DNA from: Pectobacterium colocasium
Lineage (GTDB): Bacteria; Pseudomonadota; Gammaproteobacteria; Enterobacterales; Enterobacteriaceae
Direction: 5' to 3'
Assembly (NCBI RefSeq): GCF_020181655.1
Contig: NZ_CP084032.1
Coordinates: forward strand, 682,001-746,000
DNA: 64,000 nt
Each line of letters starts with the position of its first letter. Within the stretch, counting starts at the first letter, position 1. A model generated the notes under the pieces. That model saw nothing but the letters and a program-made list of their open reading frames with translations. It made no database searches and was not told the origin of the DNA. Below, one piece after another: positions 54,950 through 64,000 of this stretch. A program made the position numbers and the translations under genes.

Positions 54950-55957
54950 TTACAGCGTTTGCCGGACATCCATCGCGATCTCAAATGATTGCAGGCGTGC
55001 CTGATGGTCAAATATTTGACCATTGATCATCACTTCATCCGCCCGCGTTTCTCGCAAAAGACTCTGCAATCCATGACGTACCTTGGCGCGATCGCCAACG
55101 ATCGACAGCCGTAATGCTTGATCCGCACCAAACTGTTCGGCAGGTGATCCGACTGTGTCGATGTTTTCTACTGGAGCGGGCAGCGGGCCCGGTGTGCCGC
55201 GGCGCAGGTTGATGAACTGCTGCTGCATCGAGGTAAATAGGAAACGCGCATCCCGATCGCTCTCTGCCGCAACTACATTGACGCATACCATTGCGTAAGG
55301 TTTGGCGTGGGTGGCTGAAGGAATAAAGTGCTCGCGATAGAGCCGGAACGCTTCCAGCAACATATCGGGCGCGAAATGGGCGGCGAAGGCAAAAGGTAAT
55401 CCCAGTCTTGCGGCCAACTGCGCGCTGTACAGGCTGGAACCCAATAGCCAGATCGGCACGTGTAAACCTTGTCCCGGAACGGCTTGTACTGGCTGGCCCG
55501 GCTGTGTATCGGCGAAGTAGCGTTGCAATTCCTGCACGTCGCGTGGGAAATCTTCAATATCGGCATTCAGGTGACGGCGCAGCGCCATCATGGTGCGCTG
55601 GTCGGTGCCGGGCGCTCGGCCTAATCCCAAATCGATACGGCCGGGATACAACGACTCCAGCGTACCAAATTGCTCGGCGATGACGAGCGGTGAGTGGTTT
55701 GGCAGCATTACGCCGCCAGAACCGAGACGAATGCGCGCCGTTCCCGAGGCAAGGTAGCCGAGCAGCACGGATGTTGCTGCGCTGGCGATACCCGTCATGC
55801 TGTGGTGTTCCGCCAGCCAATAGCGGTGATAGCCCCATTTTTCTGTATGTTGTGCCAGATCCAGCGAGCGATGGAAGGCGTCACGTGCTGTCGCACCTTG
55901 CGGAATAGGCGCAAGATCGAGGACGGAAAACACAGTAGATTGCGAAGATGTGGACAT
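54950..55957 (-). CDS. yhbW: LLM-class flavin-dependent oxidoreductase YhbW
   Basis: 335 residues from the ATG at 55957 (MSTSSQ), the length of E. coli YhbW; a longer start at 55990 is not needed. Luciferase-like TIM barrel with [36 protein letters not shown] and [12 protein letters not shown]. No LuxB-like partner is present. The substrate is unknown. It follows ubiUV but faces its own promoter region. Confidence 0.9.
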   Translation of the reverse strand: MSTSSQSTVFSVLDLAPIPQGATARDAFHRSLDLAQHTEKWGYHRYWLAEHHSMTGIASAATSVLLGYLASGTARIRLGSGGVMLPNHSPLVIAEQFGTLESLYPGRIDLGLGRAPGTDQRTMMALRRHLNADIEDFPRDVQELQRYFADTQPGQPVQAVPGQGLHVPIWLLGSSLYSAQLAARLGLPFAFAAHFAPDMLLEAFRLYREHFIPSATHAKPYAMVCVNVVAAESDRDARFLFTSMQQQFINLRRGTPGPLPAPVENIDTVGSPAEQFGADQALRLSIVGDRAKVRHGLQSLLRETRADEVMINGQIFDHQARLQSFEIAMDVRQTL

Positions 55958-56088
55958 AATATGGCTCACTTTGTTGTTCACTGACTCCACCCATTCGGTG
56001 GATGCTAATGCCGTCAGTCAATGATGAAAGTCAGAGCAGTATGCGGCAATCTGGCACTTATACGTAGTTCAAAGGTGCGTTTGAGAAA

Positions 56089-56106
56089 AGGGCGGCTGGC
56101 CGCCCT
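56089..56106 (-). terminator. Rho-independent terminator of ubiUV
   Basis: Perfect 8-bp stem AGGGCGGC/GCCGCCCT with a two-base centre; on the minus strand a TTTTCTC tract follows. Confidence 0.75.
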
Positions 56107-56119
56107 GATAGGAAGTGAG

Positions 56120-56998
56120 TTATTGAACGAGTTCAAGGCCGGCGACGCGGCGCCAGTAACCGTTGCAATCAGCCTGATTTTCCAGGGCTAGCGGTGCCGT
56201 CCCTTGTTCATTGGCGCGGAATTTATCCAGCATCGCCAGCGTGCTGATATCGTTCGGCGACAGCCGGACAATATCGACCAGATCCTGCATTGATGTCAGT
56301 TCGTTGCCGAGGTTGTAGCAATAGCCGCTTTGCGTCTGGATGCCATTCAGGACAAAGACCTGTTGGTTCTCCTGCGACAGCATTTTTCGGCCCTGCGGGT
56401 AGTTAAGGCAGCAGGTTTCACATTCGTCTTTTGGTCTATCTTCTGAACGCGCGGTGAAGCAGCGGGCGGAATAGGCCAGCGGCAAATGGCCGTAGCTGAG
56501 CACTTCCACTTCAAACTGATGGCGAAAGCCAAGTTCGTCACACTGGTTCAACAGGTTTTGTAGCCAGTCACGAGAGAGTTCGACCGGCATGCACCAGCGC
56601 ACCATGCCTTGTTTATGCAGGACTCGCAGGGTGTAAGCGTTGTAGCAATTGAGCGCGTGTCCGGCGACAAACGGCAGACGGCGTTCAGCGGCGATGTTGA
56701 CCGCACCCAGATCGTTCGCTTCCAGCAAAAATTCGCCGTTTTCCACATAGCGCTTCAGTTCCGTGAGTTCAGACGGAGCCTGTAACAGCGCGAGCGTCGA
56801 GATCACCACCTGTTTGCCGCTGTTTGCGACCTCACGGGCCACGCTGAACCAGTCCGCGACCTTCATCAGGCGGCGCTTGCTACACACCGTCTCGCCGAGA
56901 TAAATGATATCGGCGCTGCTGTTCACTGCGGCCTGATAAAATGTCTCGACGTCCTCTTTCGGCCAATAGTAGAGGATATTCCCTAATGCGTATTTCAT
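56120..56998 (-). CDS. ubiV: O2-independent ubiquinone hydroxylation protein UbiV
   Basis: 292 residues from the ATG at 56998, preceded by GGGAGA; E. coli length. U32-peptidase-like fold binding a [4Fe-4S] cluster. The expected cysteines are present in GETVCSKRR, ARCFTARSED and DECETCC. UbiV and UbiU form a heterodimer that hydroxylates the ubiquinone ring without oxygen. Eleven nt after ubiU. Confidence 0.95.
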   Translation of the reverse strand: MKYALGNILYYWPKEDVETFYQAAVNSSADIIYLGETVCSKRRLMKVADWFSVAREVANSGKQVVISTLALLQAPSELTELKRYVENGEFLLEANDLGAVNIAAERRLPFVAGHALNCYNAYTLRVLHKQGMVRWCMPVELSRDWLQNLLNQCDELGFRHQFEVEVLSYGHLPLAYSARCFTARSEDRPKDECETCCLNYPQGRKMLSQENQQVFVLNGIQTQSGYCYNLGNELTSMQDLVDIVRLSPNDISTLAMLDKFRANEQGTAPLALENQADCNGYWRRVAGLELVQ

Positions 56999-57009
56999 GT
57001 GTTCTCCCG

Positions 57010-58005
57010 CTACTGCCATTTACGGTGATAAGCGCCGAGTGTGGTCTGCGTACCTTCAGCCACCGCACCTAACGCATCCATCCATGCTTGAGTTGGTACA
57101 AATGCTTCAGGATTGGCACGGCAGCGATCGATAGCCTGTCGCCACACCTGCGTAATCTGGCTGACGTAGGCCGGGCTACGCTGGCGACCCTCTATCTTCA
57201 CGGAGGCAATATTGGCGGCCATCAACTCAGGCAGCAGTTCCAGCGTGTTCAGGCTGGTGGGTTCTTCCAGCGCGTGATAGCGCTGCCCATCGACTAAATA
57301 GCGGCCTTTGCACAGAGTGGGATAACCGGCGTTCTCATCGTCCTGATAGCGGTCGATCAGAATATTGTTCAGGCGCGACTCCATGCCGTTTTCCGTCTGC
57401 TGCCAGCGTACAAATCGCGCGGGTGAGCAGGCACCTACGGTATTCGGTGATTCACCGGTCAGATAAGAAGAGAGATAGCAGCGGCCTTCCGCCATGATGC
57501 ACAGGCTACCGAAGGCGAACACTTCGAGCGGCACCGGACTGGTGCGGGCGATTTGCTTCACCTGATGGATGGACAGCACGCGCGGCAGCACAATGCGTGA
57601 GACATCAAAATGACGATGATAGAAACGGATCGCTTCGGTGTTTGTCGCCGACGCCTGTACTGACACGTGGCGTTCGATGTGGGGATAGCGTTCGGCGGCA
57701 TATTCCAGCATCGCGAGATCGGCAAGGATCAGCACGTCGGCGCCGATTTGTGCCGCCATGTCCACGGCGCGCTGCCAGCGCTGATAGCCGTCCGGGTGAG
57801 CAAATGTATTGATGGCGATATGCAGCTTACGCCGGTGGCGATGCACGTATTCACGCGCTTCCTGTAGTTTCTTATCGGTAAAATTCAGCCCGGCAAAATG
57901 ACGTGCGTTGGTGTCGTCCTTCAGGCCGATATAGACCGCATCTGCGCCATTATCGATGGCAGCTTTCAGTGCCGGCAGGTTACCGGCGGGGCAAAGCAGT
58001 TCCAT
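57010..58005 (-). CDS. ubiU: O2-independent ubiquinone hydroxylation protein UbiU
   Basis: 331 residues from the ATG at 58005 (MELLCPAGNLPALKAAIDNG), matching E. coli UbiU; the 17-codon upstream extension is rejected. The four cluster cysteines lie in FGSLCIMAEGRCYLSSYL, TVGACSPARF and YPTLCKGRY. Partner of UbiV. Divergent from ubiT, the third protein of the anaerobic ubiquinone route. Confidence 0.96.
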   Translation of the reverse strand: MELLCPAGNLPALKAAIDNGADAVYIGLKDDTNARHFAGLNFTDKKLQEAREYVHRHRRKLHIAINTFAHPDGYQRWQRAVDMAAQIGADVLILADLAMLEYAAERYPHIERHVSVQASATNTEAIRFYHRHFDVSRIVLPRVLSIHQVKQIARTSPVPLEVFAFGSLCIMAEGRCYLSSYLTGESPNTVGACSPARFVRWQQTENGMESRLNNILIDRYQDDENAGYPTLCKGRYLVDGQRYHALEEPTSLNTLELLPELMAANIASVKIEGRQRSPAYVSQITQVWRQAIDRCRANPEAFVPTQAWMDALGAVAEGTQTTLGAYHRKWQ

Positions 58006-58379
58006 ACACAATCCTTCATTAATCCCTTCAGGGCCGCAGGGGCTCAGTACGATCAATGATGTTCAGACTGACTCGCAGTGGATGTCGGGCACTCTGCCTG
58101 CCATGCTGCGCGCCGCCGCAGGCGATATTGAGAACCGCCTCGACGATTTTTATCAGTCGATGAATGTTGTTAACGATTGGGAATCTTAATTAACCCATCC
58201 GGTAAGGACTTTGATTTAAGGCAGTTTATGGTGCTAATCGTCGCGCCAGGACAAAATCTGTTGGGCATAATCGGATAACCGACTAAATTATTGACATAGA
58301 CCTCTTCCGCTTGCGGTGGATGTGGCAAAATGCTTGCAGATTATCTGAACAGTCAGACTGCTTTAAGAGGAGTACGCCA
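58006..58379. promoter_or_regulatory. ubiU-ubiT divergent control region
   Basis: 374 nt between divergent genes of one pathway. In E. coli this set responds to anaerobiosis through FNR. I find only a TTGAT half-site (58211-58215), not a full FNR palindrome, so FNR control is not shown here. A 35-codon ORF at 58082-58189 is visible but unsupported. Confidence 0.4.
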
Positions 58380-58904
58380 GTGTTGGAAAAACTACGAGCG
58401 CAGATTGTGCGTCAGGGACCGAGCTTATTAGGTAAGCCACTCAAGTTCACTCCCTTTGCGCTACAGCGTCAGGTTTTGGAACAGATGTTGGGCTGGCAGT
58501 TCCGTCAGGCGCTGGAAGAGGGCGATCTGGCATTTCTCGAAAGCCGTTGGCTGAAGATTGAGGTGCGTGATGTTGGCCTGCAATGGTTTATGACGCTGCG
58601 CGATGGTCGTCTGGCGGTGAGCCACGACGAGACGCCCGATGTCAGCTTCAGTGCAGACGCGAACGATCTGATTTTGATCGCCGCGCGTAAAGAAGATCCC
58701 GACACGCTGTTTTTCCAGCGTCGTCTGCGCATTGAGGGTGATACTGAGTTAGGTTTGTATGTGAAGAACCTGATGGATGCCATTGAGCTGGAAGCCATGC
58801 CCGCGCCGCTGCGTATTGGCCTGCTGCAACTGGCTAATTTTGTGGAAGCCGGTTTACAGGAGGGCGTAGTGCAAACGACGAATCACGCGCCAGTATCATG
58901 TTAG
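58380..58904 (+). CDS. ubiT: Ubiquinone biosynthesis accessory factor UbiT
   Basis: 174 residues from the GTG at 58380, preceded by GAGGAG; same length as E. coli YhbT. SCP2 sterol-carrier-like lipid-binding domain (FSADANDLILIAARKEDPDT, GDTELGLYVKNLMDAIELE). It serves the O2-independent ubiquinone pathway with UbiU and UbiV. Its stop overlaps yhbS by 7 nt. Confidence 0.94.
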   Translation: MLEKLRAQIVRQGPSLLGKPLKFTPFALQRQVLEQMLGWQFRQALEEGDLAFLESRWLKIEVRDVGLQWFMTLRDGRLAVSHDETPDVSFSADANDLILIAARKEDPDTLFFQRRLRIEGDTELGLYVKNLMDAIELEAMPAPLRIGLLQLANFVEAGLQEGVVQTTNHAPVSC

Positions 58905-59440
58905 TTCGGGTCGAAATCCCCGTCGATGCCGCAGGGATCGACAGCTTATTGCGCCGTGCTTTTCCAACGGGAGCGGAAGCGGATCTGGTTCATCAACTGC
59001 GTGAAGATGGTTTATTGACGCTCGGCGTCGTGGCAACCGACGATGAAGGCGGCGTAGTGGGCTACGCGGCATTCAGCCCGGTGCTGATCGACGGTGAGGA
59101 TCGACAGTGGGTGGCGCTTGCGCCGCTGGCGGTAGAAGAGAGCCTGCGCCGACAGGGCGTGGGAGAGAAGCTGGTTTACGAAGGGTTGGATGCGCTGAAT
59201 GAATTTAGCTACACCGCCGTCGTCGTGCTGGGCGAGCCAGCGTACTACTCTCGCTTTGGCTTCGTTCCGGCGACAGAGCACCAGTTGCATTGTCGCTGGC
59301 CAGACAGTGAGTCCGCTTTTCAGGTCTACCCACTGGCGGACAACCATGTTGTCGTCGAAGGGCACTCTGAGAGCGAAAGCGGCTTTGAAAGCGCGAGCGG
59401 GCTGGTTGAATACGCCGAACCGTTTAACCGCTTTCTCTAG
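58898..59440 (+). CDS. yhbS: GNAT-family N-acetyltransferase YhbS
   Basis: 180 residues (E. coli 167; the extra residues are in the Ser/Glu-rich C-terminal part). The acetyl-CoA motif is LAVEESLRRQGVGEKLVYEG; YYSRFGFVPA is also conserved. Overlaps ubiT by 7 nt (ATGTTAG), so translation is coupled. The substrate is not established. Confidence 0.92.
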   Translation: MLVRVEIPVDAAGIDSLLRRAFPTGAEADLVHQLREDGLLTLGVVATDDEGGVVGYAAFSPVLIDGEDRQWVALAPLAVEESLRRQGVGEKLVYEGLDALNEFSYTAVVVLGEPAYYSRFGFVPATEHQLHCRWPDSESAFQVYPLADNHVVVEGHSESESGFESASGLVEYAEPFNRFL

Positions 59441-59451
59441 TTGATAGCGTA

Positions 59452-59751
59452 TCAATACAAATTGTTTGAAATACAAAGCGTCTGAGGCTGGTCTTGTACC
59501 AGCCTTTCTTTTTGGCTTTTACTGAGTTGCTTAATGCGATGCTCCAGTTTGAGTGCGTTGGAGCGATCACCCACCAGACAGTGAAACGCCAGCGTTAATT
59601 CCCCTTTTCCCCGCAGCGCTTTTGCCCCTTTCCCCGTTTGATGCTCGTTCAGACGACGGCTGACATCCGTGGTGATCCCCGTATACAGCGCTCCGCTGAC
59701 CGTGCGCAGTATGTACAGATACCAGAGGGAATGTTCGGTGTGTTCAGTCAT
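59452..59751 (-). CDS. yhbQ: GIY-YIG nuclease-superfamily protein YhbQ
   Basis: 99 residues, a minimal GIY-YIG domain: [37 protein letters not shown], and the catalytic-type Glu in [12 protein letters not shown]. Members of this family have been linked to DNA repair and structure-specific cleavage, but the cellular role is uncertain. Convergent with yhbS, with an 11-nt gap. Confidence 0.93.
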   Translation of the reverse strand: MTEHTEHSLWYLYILRTVSGALYTGITTDVSRRLNEHQTGKGAKALRGKGELTLAFHCLVGDRSNALKLEHRIKQLSKSQKERLVQDQPQTLCISNNLY

Positions 59752-59821
59752 GGTGTGTTCTGTAGATTATTGTTTGAAAAAGTGGTTTGACACAGCTAAA
59801 CATAAATAGCACCTCACACCA

Positions 59822-59901
59822 ATCGTATTTCAAATAACGAGTATTTCAAACAACGAGTATTTCAAACCACGTGCATTTCAAAGCACTTGCCTTTCAAAGA
59901 A
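59822..59901. repeat. Five tandem copies of a 16-bp repeat
   Basis: Units at 59822, 59838, 59854, 59870 and 59886 share the core pattern cgNgtatttcaaacaa, with TTTCAAA in every unit at an exact 16-bp step. Divergence grows to the right. It lies in the otherwise empty gap between yhbQ and the deo promoter. Confidence 0.85.
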
Positions 59902-60120
59902 TGGACACGGCATCACATTACTGGCTGTTATTCAAAGACATCTATTTCTTTTACGGATAGGGAAAAACGTATGGCACTGAAGCGATATATACCGCTCGCG
60001 CTGGCTGTCACTGGCGTTAAGTTGCTGAGTGCCCGCATTGGTTCAACAGGTAGTCGGTGCCCATGTGCTGTAGACAACGCTGTCAGCATGATTCCCCAGA
60101 CTGACCTTATTCAGGGAAGT

Positions 60121-60225
60121 GTGTGTGATTAAAATCACATATAATCACTATCTATTGCATTTCTCTTACATCAAGTGTGAATGAATGCACAAAATAGTCT
60201 GTCATGGCGTGTTCAAATGTCTGAC
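60121..60225 (+). promoter_or_regulatory. deo promoter region with two CRP sites and a possible CytR site
   Basis: TGTGATTAAAATCACA (60124-60139) is a perfect CRP palindrome. A second site, TGTGA-N6-GCACA, stands at 60176-60191. Their centres are 52 bp apart, almost the spacing of the twin CRP sites at E. coli deoP2 where CytR binds between them; a TTGCAT half-site lies between them here (60155-60160). TCAAAT (60213-60218) is a possible -10, placing the proximal CRP site near -41. The remaining ~215 nt to deoC is leader. The flanking 59902-60120 shows nothing clear. Confidence 0.65.
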
Positions 60226-60440
60226 GGGTTCAAGTTTTTAAGCCGTTTCTTTCGGTGTTGAAATCATCACAGGATGAAGGGCAGAGGAAGGCTGATTGCG
60301 GTGAGAAGGATCTTAGTGCCGCTACAGGTTGTTTCTCCTGAGCGCTATCTTCAAGGAACCAAGTCCGCTCGCCAAACGTGCTGGTTTACACCAGTTAATG
60401 TTCAGGGCCGGTTAGACCGGCTGACGAGTTGGAGTGTTGT

Positions 60441-61220
60441 ATGACCAAGCTGACCACGGCCGCGCAACGTGCGCTGGCGCTGATGGATTTAACCACGCTG
60501 AATGAAGATGATACGGATGAAAAAGTGACGGTGCTCTGCCGTCAGGCGAATAGCCCGGCAGGGAAAACGGCTGCTATCTGTATCTATCCACGTTTTATCC
60601 CCTTGGCGAAAAAGATCCTGCGTGAGCAAGGTACGCCGGATATTCGTATTGCGACGGTAACCAACTTCCCGCACGGCAATGATGATGTTGAGATTGCGGT
60701 TGCAGAAACGAAGGCGGCAATCGCTTACGGCGCTGATGAAGTTGATGTCGTGTTCCCTTACCGTGCACTGATGGCAGGCAATGCTCACATCGGTTTTGAA
60801 CTGGTGAAGGCGTGCAAAACGGTGTGTCAGGATGCCCATGTGCTGTTGAAAGTGATCATCGAAACGGGCGAATTGAAACAGGATGCGCTGATTCGTCAGG
60901 CGAGTGAAATTGCCATTGATGCGGGTGCGGATTTCATTAAAACCTCAACCGGTAAAGTGCCCGTGAACGCGACGCCGGAGAGTGCGGCGATCATGTTGAA
61001 AACGATCCGCGATAAAGGTGTAGGCGATCACGTTGGTTTTAAAGCGGCGGGTGGTGTGCGTAACGCGGAAGATGCCGCCATCTATCTGCAACTGGCGGAC
61101 GATATCATGGGGGCTGAATGGGCGACGGCGCAGCATTTTCGCTTTGGTGCCTCCAGCCTGTTGGCAAGCCTGCTGACCACGCTCGGCCACGGAACCGCGA
61201 CTCCGCAAGGTAGTTACTAA
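60441..61220 (+). CDS. deoC: Deoxyribose-phosphate aldolase
   Basis: Cleaves deoxyribose-5-P to acetaldehyde and glyceraldehyde-3-P. 259 residues from the ATG at 60441, the E. coli length. The Schiff-base lysine is in [10 protein letters not shown] and the second catalytic lysine in [11 protein letters not shown] (usually KPAGG; here KAAGG). GEADEVDV-type motif reads [14 protein letters not shown]. First gene of deoCAB(D). Confidence 0.96.
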   Translation: MTKLTTAAQRALALMDLTTLNEDDTDEKVTVLCRQANSPAGKTAAICIYPRFIPLAKKILREQGTPDIRIATVTNFPHGNDDVEIAVAETKAAIAYGADEVDVVFPYRALMAGNAHIGFELVKACKTVCQDAHVLLKVIIETGELKQDALIRQASEIAIDAGADFIKTSTGKVPVNATPESAAIMLKTIRDKGVGDHVGFKAAGGVRNAEDAAIYLQLADDIMGAEWATAQHFRFGASSLLASLLTTLGHGTATPQGSY

Positions 61221-61349
61221 TCACGCACAGACGGTGCGCGATTTTATTCGTGACAACATTTTGTTTATGAAAGCATTTTTGCAAAACAGCAAATGCACTC
61301 GCAGCGACAGGCTGCGGAGCCATATCCGAATTCATCAGGAGTACAGACT

Positions 61350-62678
61350 TTGTTGCTGATTCAGGAAATTATTCGTAAGAAGCGTGACGGAAAAGCACTG
61401 AGTGAAGAAGAAATCCGCTTCTTTATCAACGGTATTCGTGACAATACCGTCTCCGAAGGCCAGATTGCGGCTCTGGCGATGACCATTTATTTTCATGACA
61501 TGTCGATGGATGAACGCGTGGCGCTGACGCTGGCGATGCGTGATTCCGGCACAGTGCTGGACTGGAAAAGCCTGAACCTGAACGGCCCTCTGGTGGACAA
61601 ACACTCTACCGGCGGCGTGGGCGATGTGACGTCGCTGATGCTGGGGCCGATGGTCGCTGCCTGCGGGGGCTACGTCCCGATGATCTCCGGGCGTGGTTTA
61701 GGCCATACCGGCGGCACGTTGGATAAGCTCGAAGCGATTCCTGGGCTGGATATCTTCCCGAACGATGACGATTTTCGCCGCATCATCCAGCAGGTTGGCG
61801 TCGCAATCATTGGGCAAACCTCCTCGCTGGCACCGGCGGATAAACGCTTTTATGCCACGCGTGACATTACCGCCACGGTCGATTCCATCCCGTTAATCAC
61901 CGCGTCGATTCTGGCGAAGAAGCTGGCTGAAGGGCTGGATGCGCTGGTGATGGACGTTAAAGTGGGTTCCGGGGCGTTCATGCCGACCTATGAACTGTCC
62001 GAGCAACTGGCACAGGCGATTGTCGGCGTAGCGAACAACGCAGGATGCCGTACCAGCGCATTGCTGACTGACATGAATCAGGTGCTGGCCTCTAGCGCAG
62101 GCAACGCGCTGGAAGTGCGGGAAGCCGTGCGTTTCCTGACGGGGGAGAGCCGCAATCCGCGCCTGTATGATGTTACTATGGCGCTCTGTGGCGAGATGCT
62201 GTTGGCGGGCGGGCTGGCAAGCTCGGCGGACGACGCGCAATCACGCTTACAGGCCGTGTTGGATAACGGCAAAGCTGCCGACGTCTTTGGCCGCATGGTT
62301 GCCGCACAGCGTGGCCCTGGCGATTTTGTCGAACACTACGATCGCTACCTGCCAGTGGCGACATTAAGTAAGCCGGTGTTCGCGATGCGTGAAGGCATCG
62401 TGACCGCGATGGACACGCGCGCGCTGGGCATGGCCGTCGTCTCGCTGGGTGGCGGACGCCGTCAGGCTACCGATACGATCGATTACAGCGTCGGTCTGGA
62501 TAGCATGATCAGCCTGGGTGAGCGCGTTGATGCGCAGCGCCCGCTGGCGGTGATCCATGCCAATACGGAAGCGCAATGGCAGCAGGCGGCAAATGAGGTT
62601 CGCGCCGCAATCCAACTGGGCGACACTGCGCCAGAAAAGACCCCAATGGTCTATCGTCGGGTGAGCGCAGAAGCGTGA
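61350..62678 (+). CDS. deoA: Thymidine phosphorylase
   Basis: Phosphorolysis of thymidine to thymine and deoxyribose-1-P. 442 residues from the TTG at 61350 ([14 protein letters not shown]), with AGGAG 8 nt upstream; this matches the E. coli start, two residues longer overall. Phosphate and substrate motifs: [18 protein letters not shown] and [16 protein letters not shown]. The region 61293-61349 is leader. Confidence 0.95.
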   Translation: MLLIQEIIRKKRDGKALSEEEIRFFINGIRDNTVSEGQIAALAMTIYFHDMSMDERVALTLAMRDSGTVLDWKSLNLNGPLVDKHSTGGVGDVTSLMLGPMVAACGGYVPMISGRGLGHTGGTLDKLEAIPGLDIFPNDDDFRRIIQQVGVAIIGQTSSLAPADKRFYATRDITATVDSIPLITASILAKKLAEGLDALVMDVKVGSGAFMPTYELSEQLAQAIVGVANNAGCRTSALLTDMNQVLASSAGNALEVREAVRFLTGESRNPRLYDVTMALCGEMLLAGGLASSADDAQSRLQAVLDNGKAADVFGRMVAAQRGPGDFVEHYDRYLPVATLSKPVFAMREGIVTAMDTRALGMAVVSLGGGRRQATDTIDYSVGLDSMISLGERVDAQRPLAVIHANTEAQWQQAANEVRAAIQLGDTAPEKTPMVYRRVSAEA

Positions 62679-62766
62679 TCGCCAGAGTGGGGTAGTGATT
62701 GTTTTGAATTGATGTTCCCCTGTCGGTAGATAGGGCGTTAGCGCAGAACTGCGCAGGAGAGAAAGA

Positions 62767-63990
62767 ATGAAACGTGCATATATTATGGTTCTTGACTCGT
62801 TTGGTATCGGCAGCAGTGCGGATGCAGAACGTTTTGGCGATGTAGGGTCGGATACGCTGGGCCATATCGCTCAGGCGTGTGCGGCAGGAACGGCGGATAA
62901 AGGGCGCAGCGGCCCGCTGCATTTGCCGAACCTGAGCCGTCTGGGACTGGGTAAAGCCGCTGAGGCCTCAACGGGAACGTTCCCGGCAGGATTGGATGAA
63001 AACGCGGACATCATCGGTGCTTACGCGCACGCCAGTGAAATCTCTTCGGGTAAAGATACGCCGTCGGGCCACTGGGAAATTGCCGGTGTGCCTGTCCTGT
63101 TCGACTGGGGCTATTTTAAAGATGAAGAGAACAGTTTTCCGCAGGCGTTGCTGGATAAATTGGTAGAACGTGCCAATCTGCCGGGTTATCTGGGCAATTG
63201 CCACTCTTCCGGCACGGTGATTCTGGATCAGCTTGCTGAAGAGCACATGAAAACCGGCAAGCCGATTTTCTACACCTCTGCGGATTCCGTGTTCCAGATT
63301 GCCTGCCATGAAGAAACATTCGGTCTGGATAAGCTGTACGAACTGTGTGAAATTGCCCGCGAAGAGCTGACCGAAGGGGGCTACAACATCGGGCGTGTGA
63401 TCGCACGTCCGTTTATCGGCGATAAACCCGGCAACTTCGAACGAACCGGCAATCGTCACGATCTGGCCGTTGAACCGCCAGCGCCGACCATTCTGAAAAA
63501 GATGGTGGAGGAAAAAGGTGGCGAAGTGGTTTCGGTCGGTAAAATTGCGGATATCTACGCGCAGGTCGGCATCACGAAGAAAGTGAAAGCAACCGGCATT
63601 GATGCGCTGTTTGACGCCACGCTGAAAGAGATGGATAGCGCGGGCGACAACACCATCGTATTTACCAATTTTGTTGATTTCGATTCTGCCTACGGCCACC
63701 GTCGCGATATTCCGGGCTATGCTGCCGCATTGGAGCTGTTTGACCGCCGCCTGCCTGAAATGCTGTCCCGCGTGAAAGGCGACGACATCCTGATTCTGAC
63801 GGCCGACCACGGCTGCGACCCAAGCTGGCACGGCACCGATCACACCCGTGAGAACGTCCCGGTGTTGATCTATGGCCCGAACGTGAAGCCGGGCTCATAC
63901 GGCCACCGTGAAACCTTCGCCGATATCGGGCAGACGGTTGCGACCTACTTTGGCCTGTCGCCTATGGACTACGGTAAATCGATACTGTAA
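62767..63990 (+). CDS. deoB: Phosphopentomutase
   Basis: Interconverts (deoxy)ribose-1-P and -5-P, linking DeoA to DeoC. 407 residues as in E. coli. Alkaline-phosphatase-type metal sites are visible: [14 protein letters not shown] at the start, [14 protein letters not shown], and [27 protein letters not shown] precedes the ATG. The stop lies 10 nt before the window end; deoD would be expected next. Confidence 0.96.
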   Translation: MKRAYIMVLDSFGIGSSADAERFGDVGSDTLGHIAQACAAGTADKGRSGPLHLPNLSRLGLGKAAEASTGTFPAGLDENADIIGAYAHASEISSGKDTPSGHWEIAGVPVLFDWGYFKDEENSFPQALLDKLVERANLPGYLGNCHSSGTVILDQLAEEHMKTGKPIFYTSADSVFQIACHEETFGLDKLYELCEIAREELTEGGYNIGRVIARPFIGDKPGNFERTGNRHDLAVEPPAPTILKKMVEEKGGEVVSVGKIADIYAQVGITKKVKATGIDALFDATLKEMDSAGDNTIVFTNFVDFDSAYGHRRDIPGYAAALELFDRRLPEMLSRVKGDDILILTADHGCDPSWHGTDHTRENVPVLIYGPNVKPGSYGHRETFADIGQTVATYFGLSPMDYGKSIL

Positions 63991-64000
63991 AACACACCGT

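Noticed and set aside
58082..58189. 35-codon ORF in the ubiU-ubiT gap (MSGTLPAMLRAAAGDIENRL...)
   Set aside because: The composition looks coding-like, but there is no ribosome site and no known relative; it could be a gene remnant.
59822..59901. CRISPR array
   Set aside because: The 16-bp step leaves no spacers and there are no cas genes; a simple tandem repeat.
59971..60132. 53-codon ORF (MALKRYIPLALAVTGVKLLS...)
   Set aside because: Slightly hydrophobic start and a weak AGGG upstream, but its stop runs into the CRP site and nothing about it is recognised; not strong enough to call.

Overview
The window is enterobacterial chromosome, most likely a soft-rot Pectobacteriaceae genome (Pectobacterium). 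The housekeeping proteins are nearly identical to their E. coli counterparts in length and motifs. Their order follows the E. coli 69-72 min region, rearranged: rpoD-dnaG-rpsU / tsaD / argR / mdh, then nlp-ispB-rplU-rpmA-yhbE-obgE-dacB-greA-yhbY-rlmE-ftsH-folP-glmM-secG-leuU, then metY-rimP-nusA-infB-rbfA-truB-rpsO-pnp-nlpI-deaD, then yhbW-ubiV-ubiU / ubiT-yhbS-yhbQ, and deoC-deoA-deoB. Genus assignment is inference; no 16S gene is present.

Positions 1-20 kb hold core genes: the start of rpoD, primase, S21, the tRNA t6A enzyme TsaD, the arginine repressor, malate dehydrogenase, the octaprenyl diphosphate synthase / L21 / L27 / ObgE block, DacB, GreA, the RlmE-FtsH pair, folate and peptidoglycan precursor enzymes, and SecG. 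A small patch at 5.6-7.1 kb carries a Ner-like regulator and two paralogous Mu-type HTH proteins. A structured, promoter- and terminator-bounded RNA region sits just upstream of secG.

Positions 20.1-42.4 kb are an accessory island between tRNA-Leu(GAG) and tRNA-fMet. It encodes what reads as a complete hybrid NRPS/PKS assembly line: a divergent A-T-C synthetase, a free-standing A domain with a free-standing carrier protein, a KS-AT-KR-DH-ACP polyketide synthase, and a C-A-T-TE synthetase whose A-domain code reads as aspartate. A medium-chain reductase and a small membrane protein end the minus-strand run. An IS110-family element has inserted between the carrier protein and the PKS, in or beside an older repeat. 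Next to the synthetases lie two DUF2589-like proteins, a T4-type lysozyme without a signal peptide, a three-TM holin-like protein and a LuxR-type regulator with a degenerate receiver. I do not recognise this locus as a described system; it is the main novelty candidate.

Positions 42.4-64 kb return to core genes: the metY-rimP-nusA-infB-rbfA-truB-rpsO-pnp transcription/translation operon with its attenuator and RNase III hairpin, NlpI, the DeaD RNA helicase, the O2-independent ubiquinone genes ubiT/U/V, and the deoxynucleoside catabolic deo operon behind a twin-CRP promoter region.
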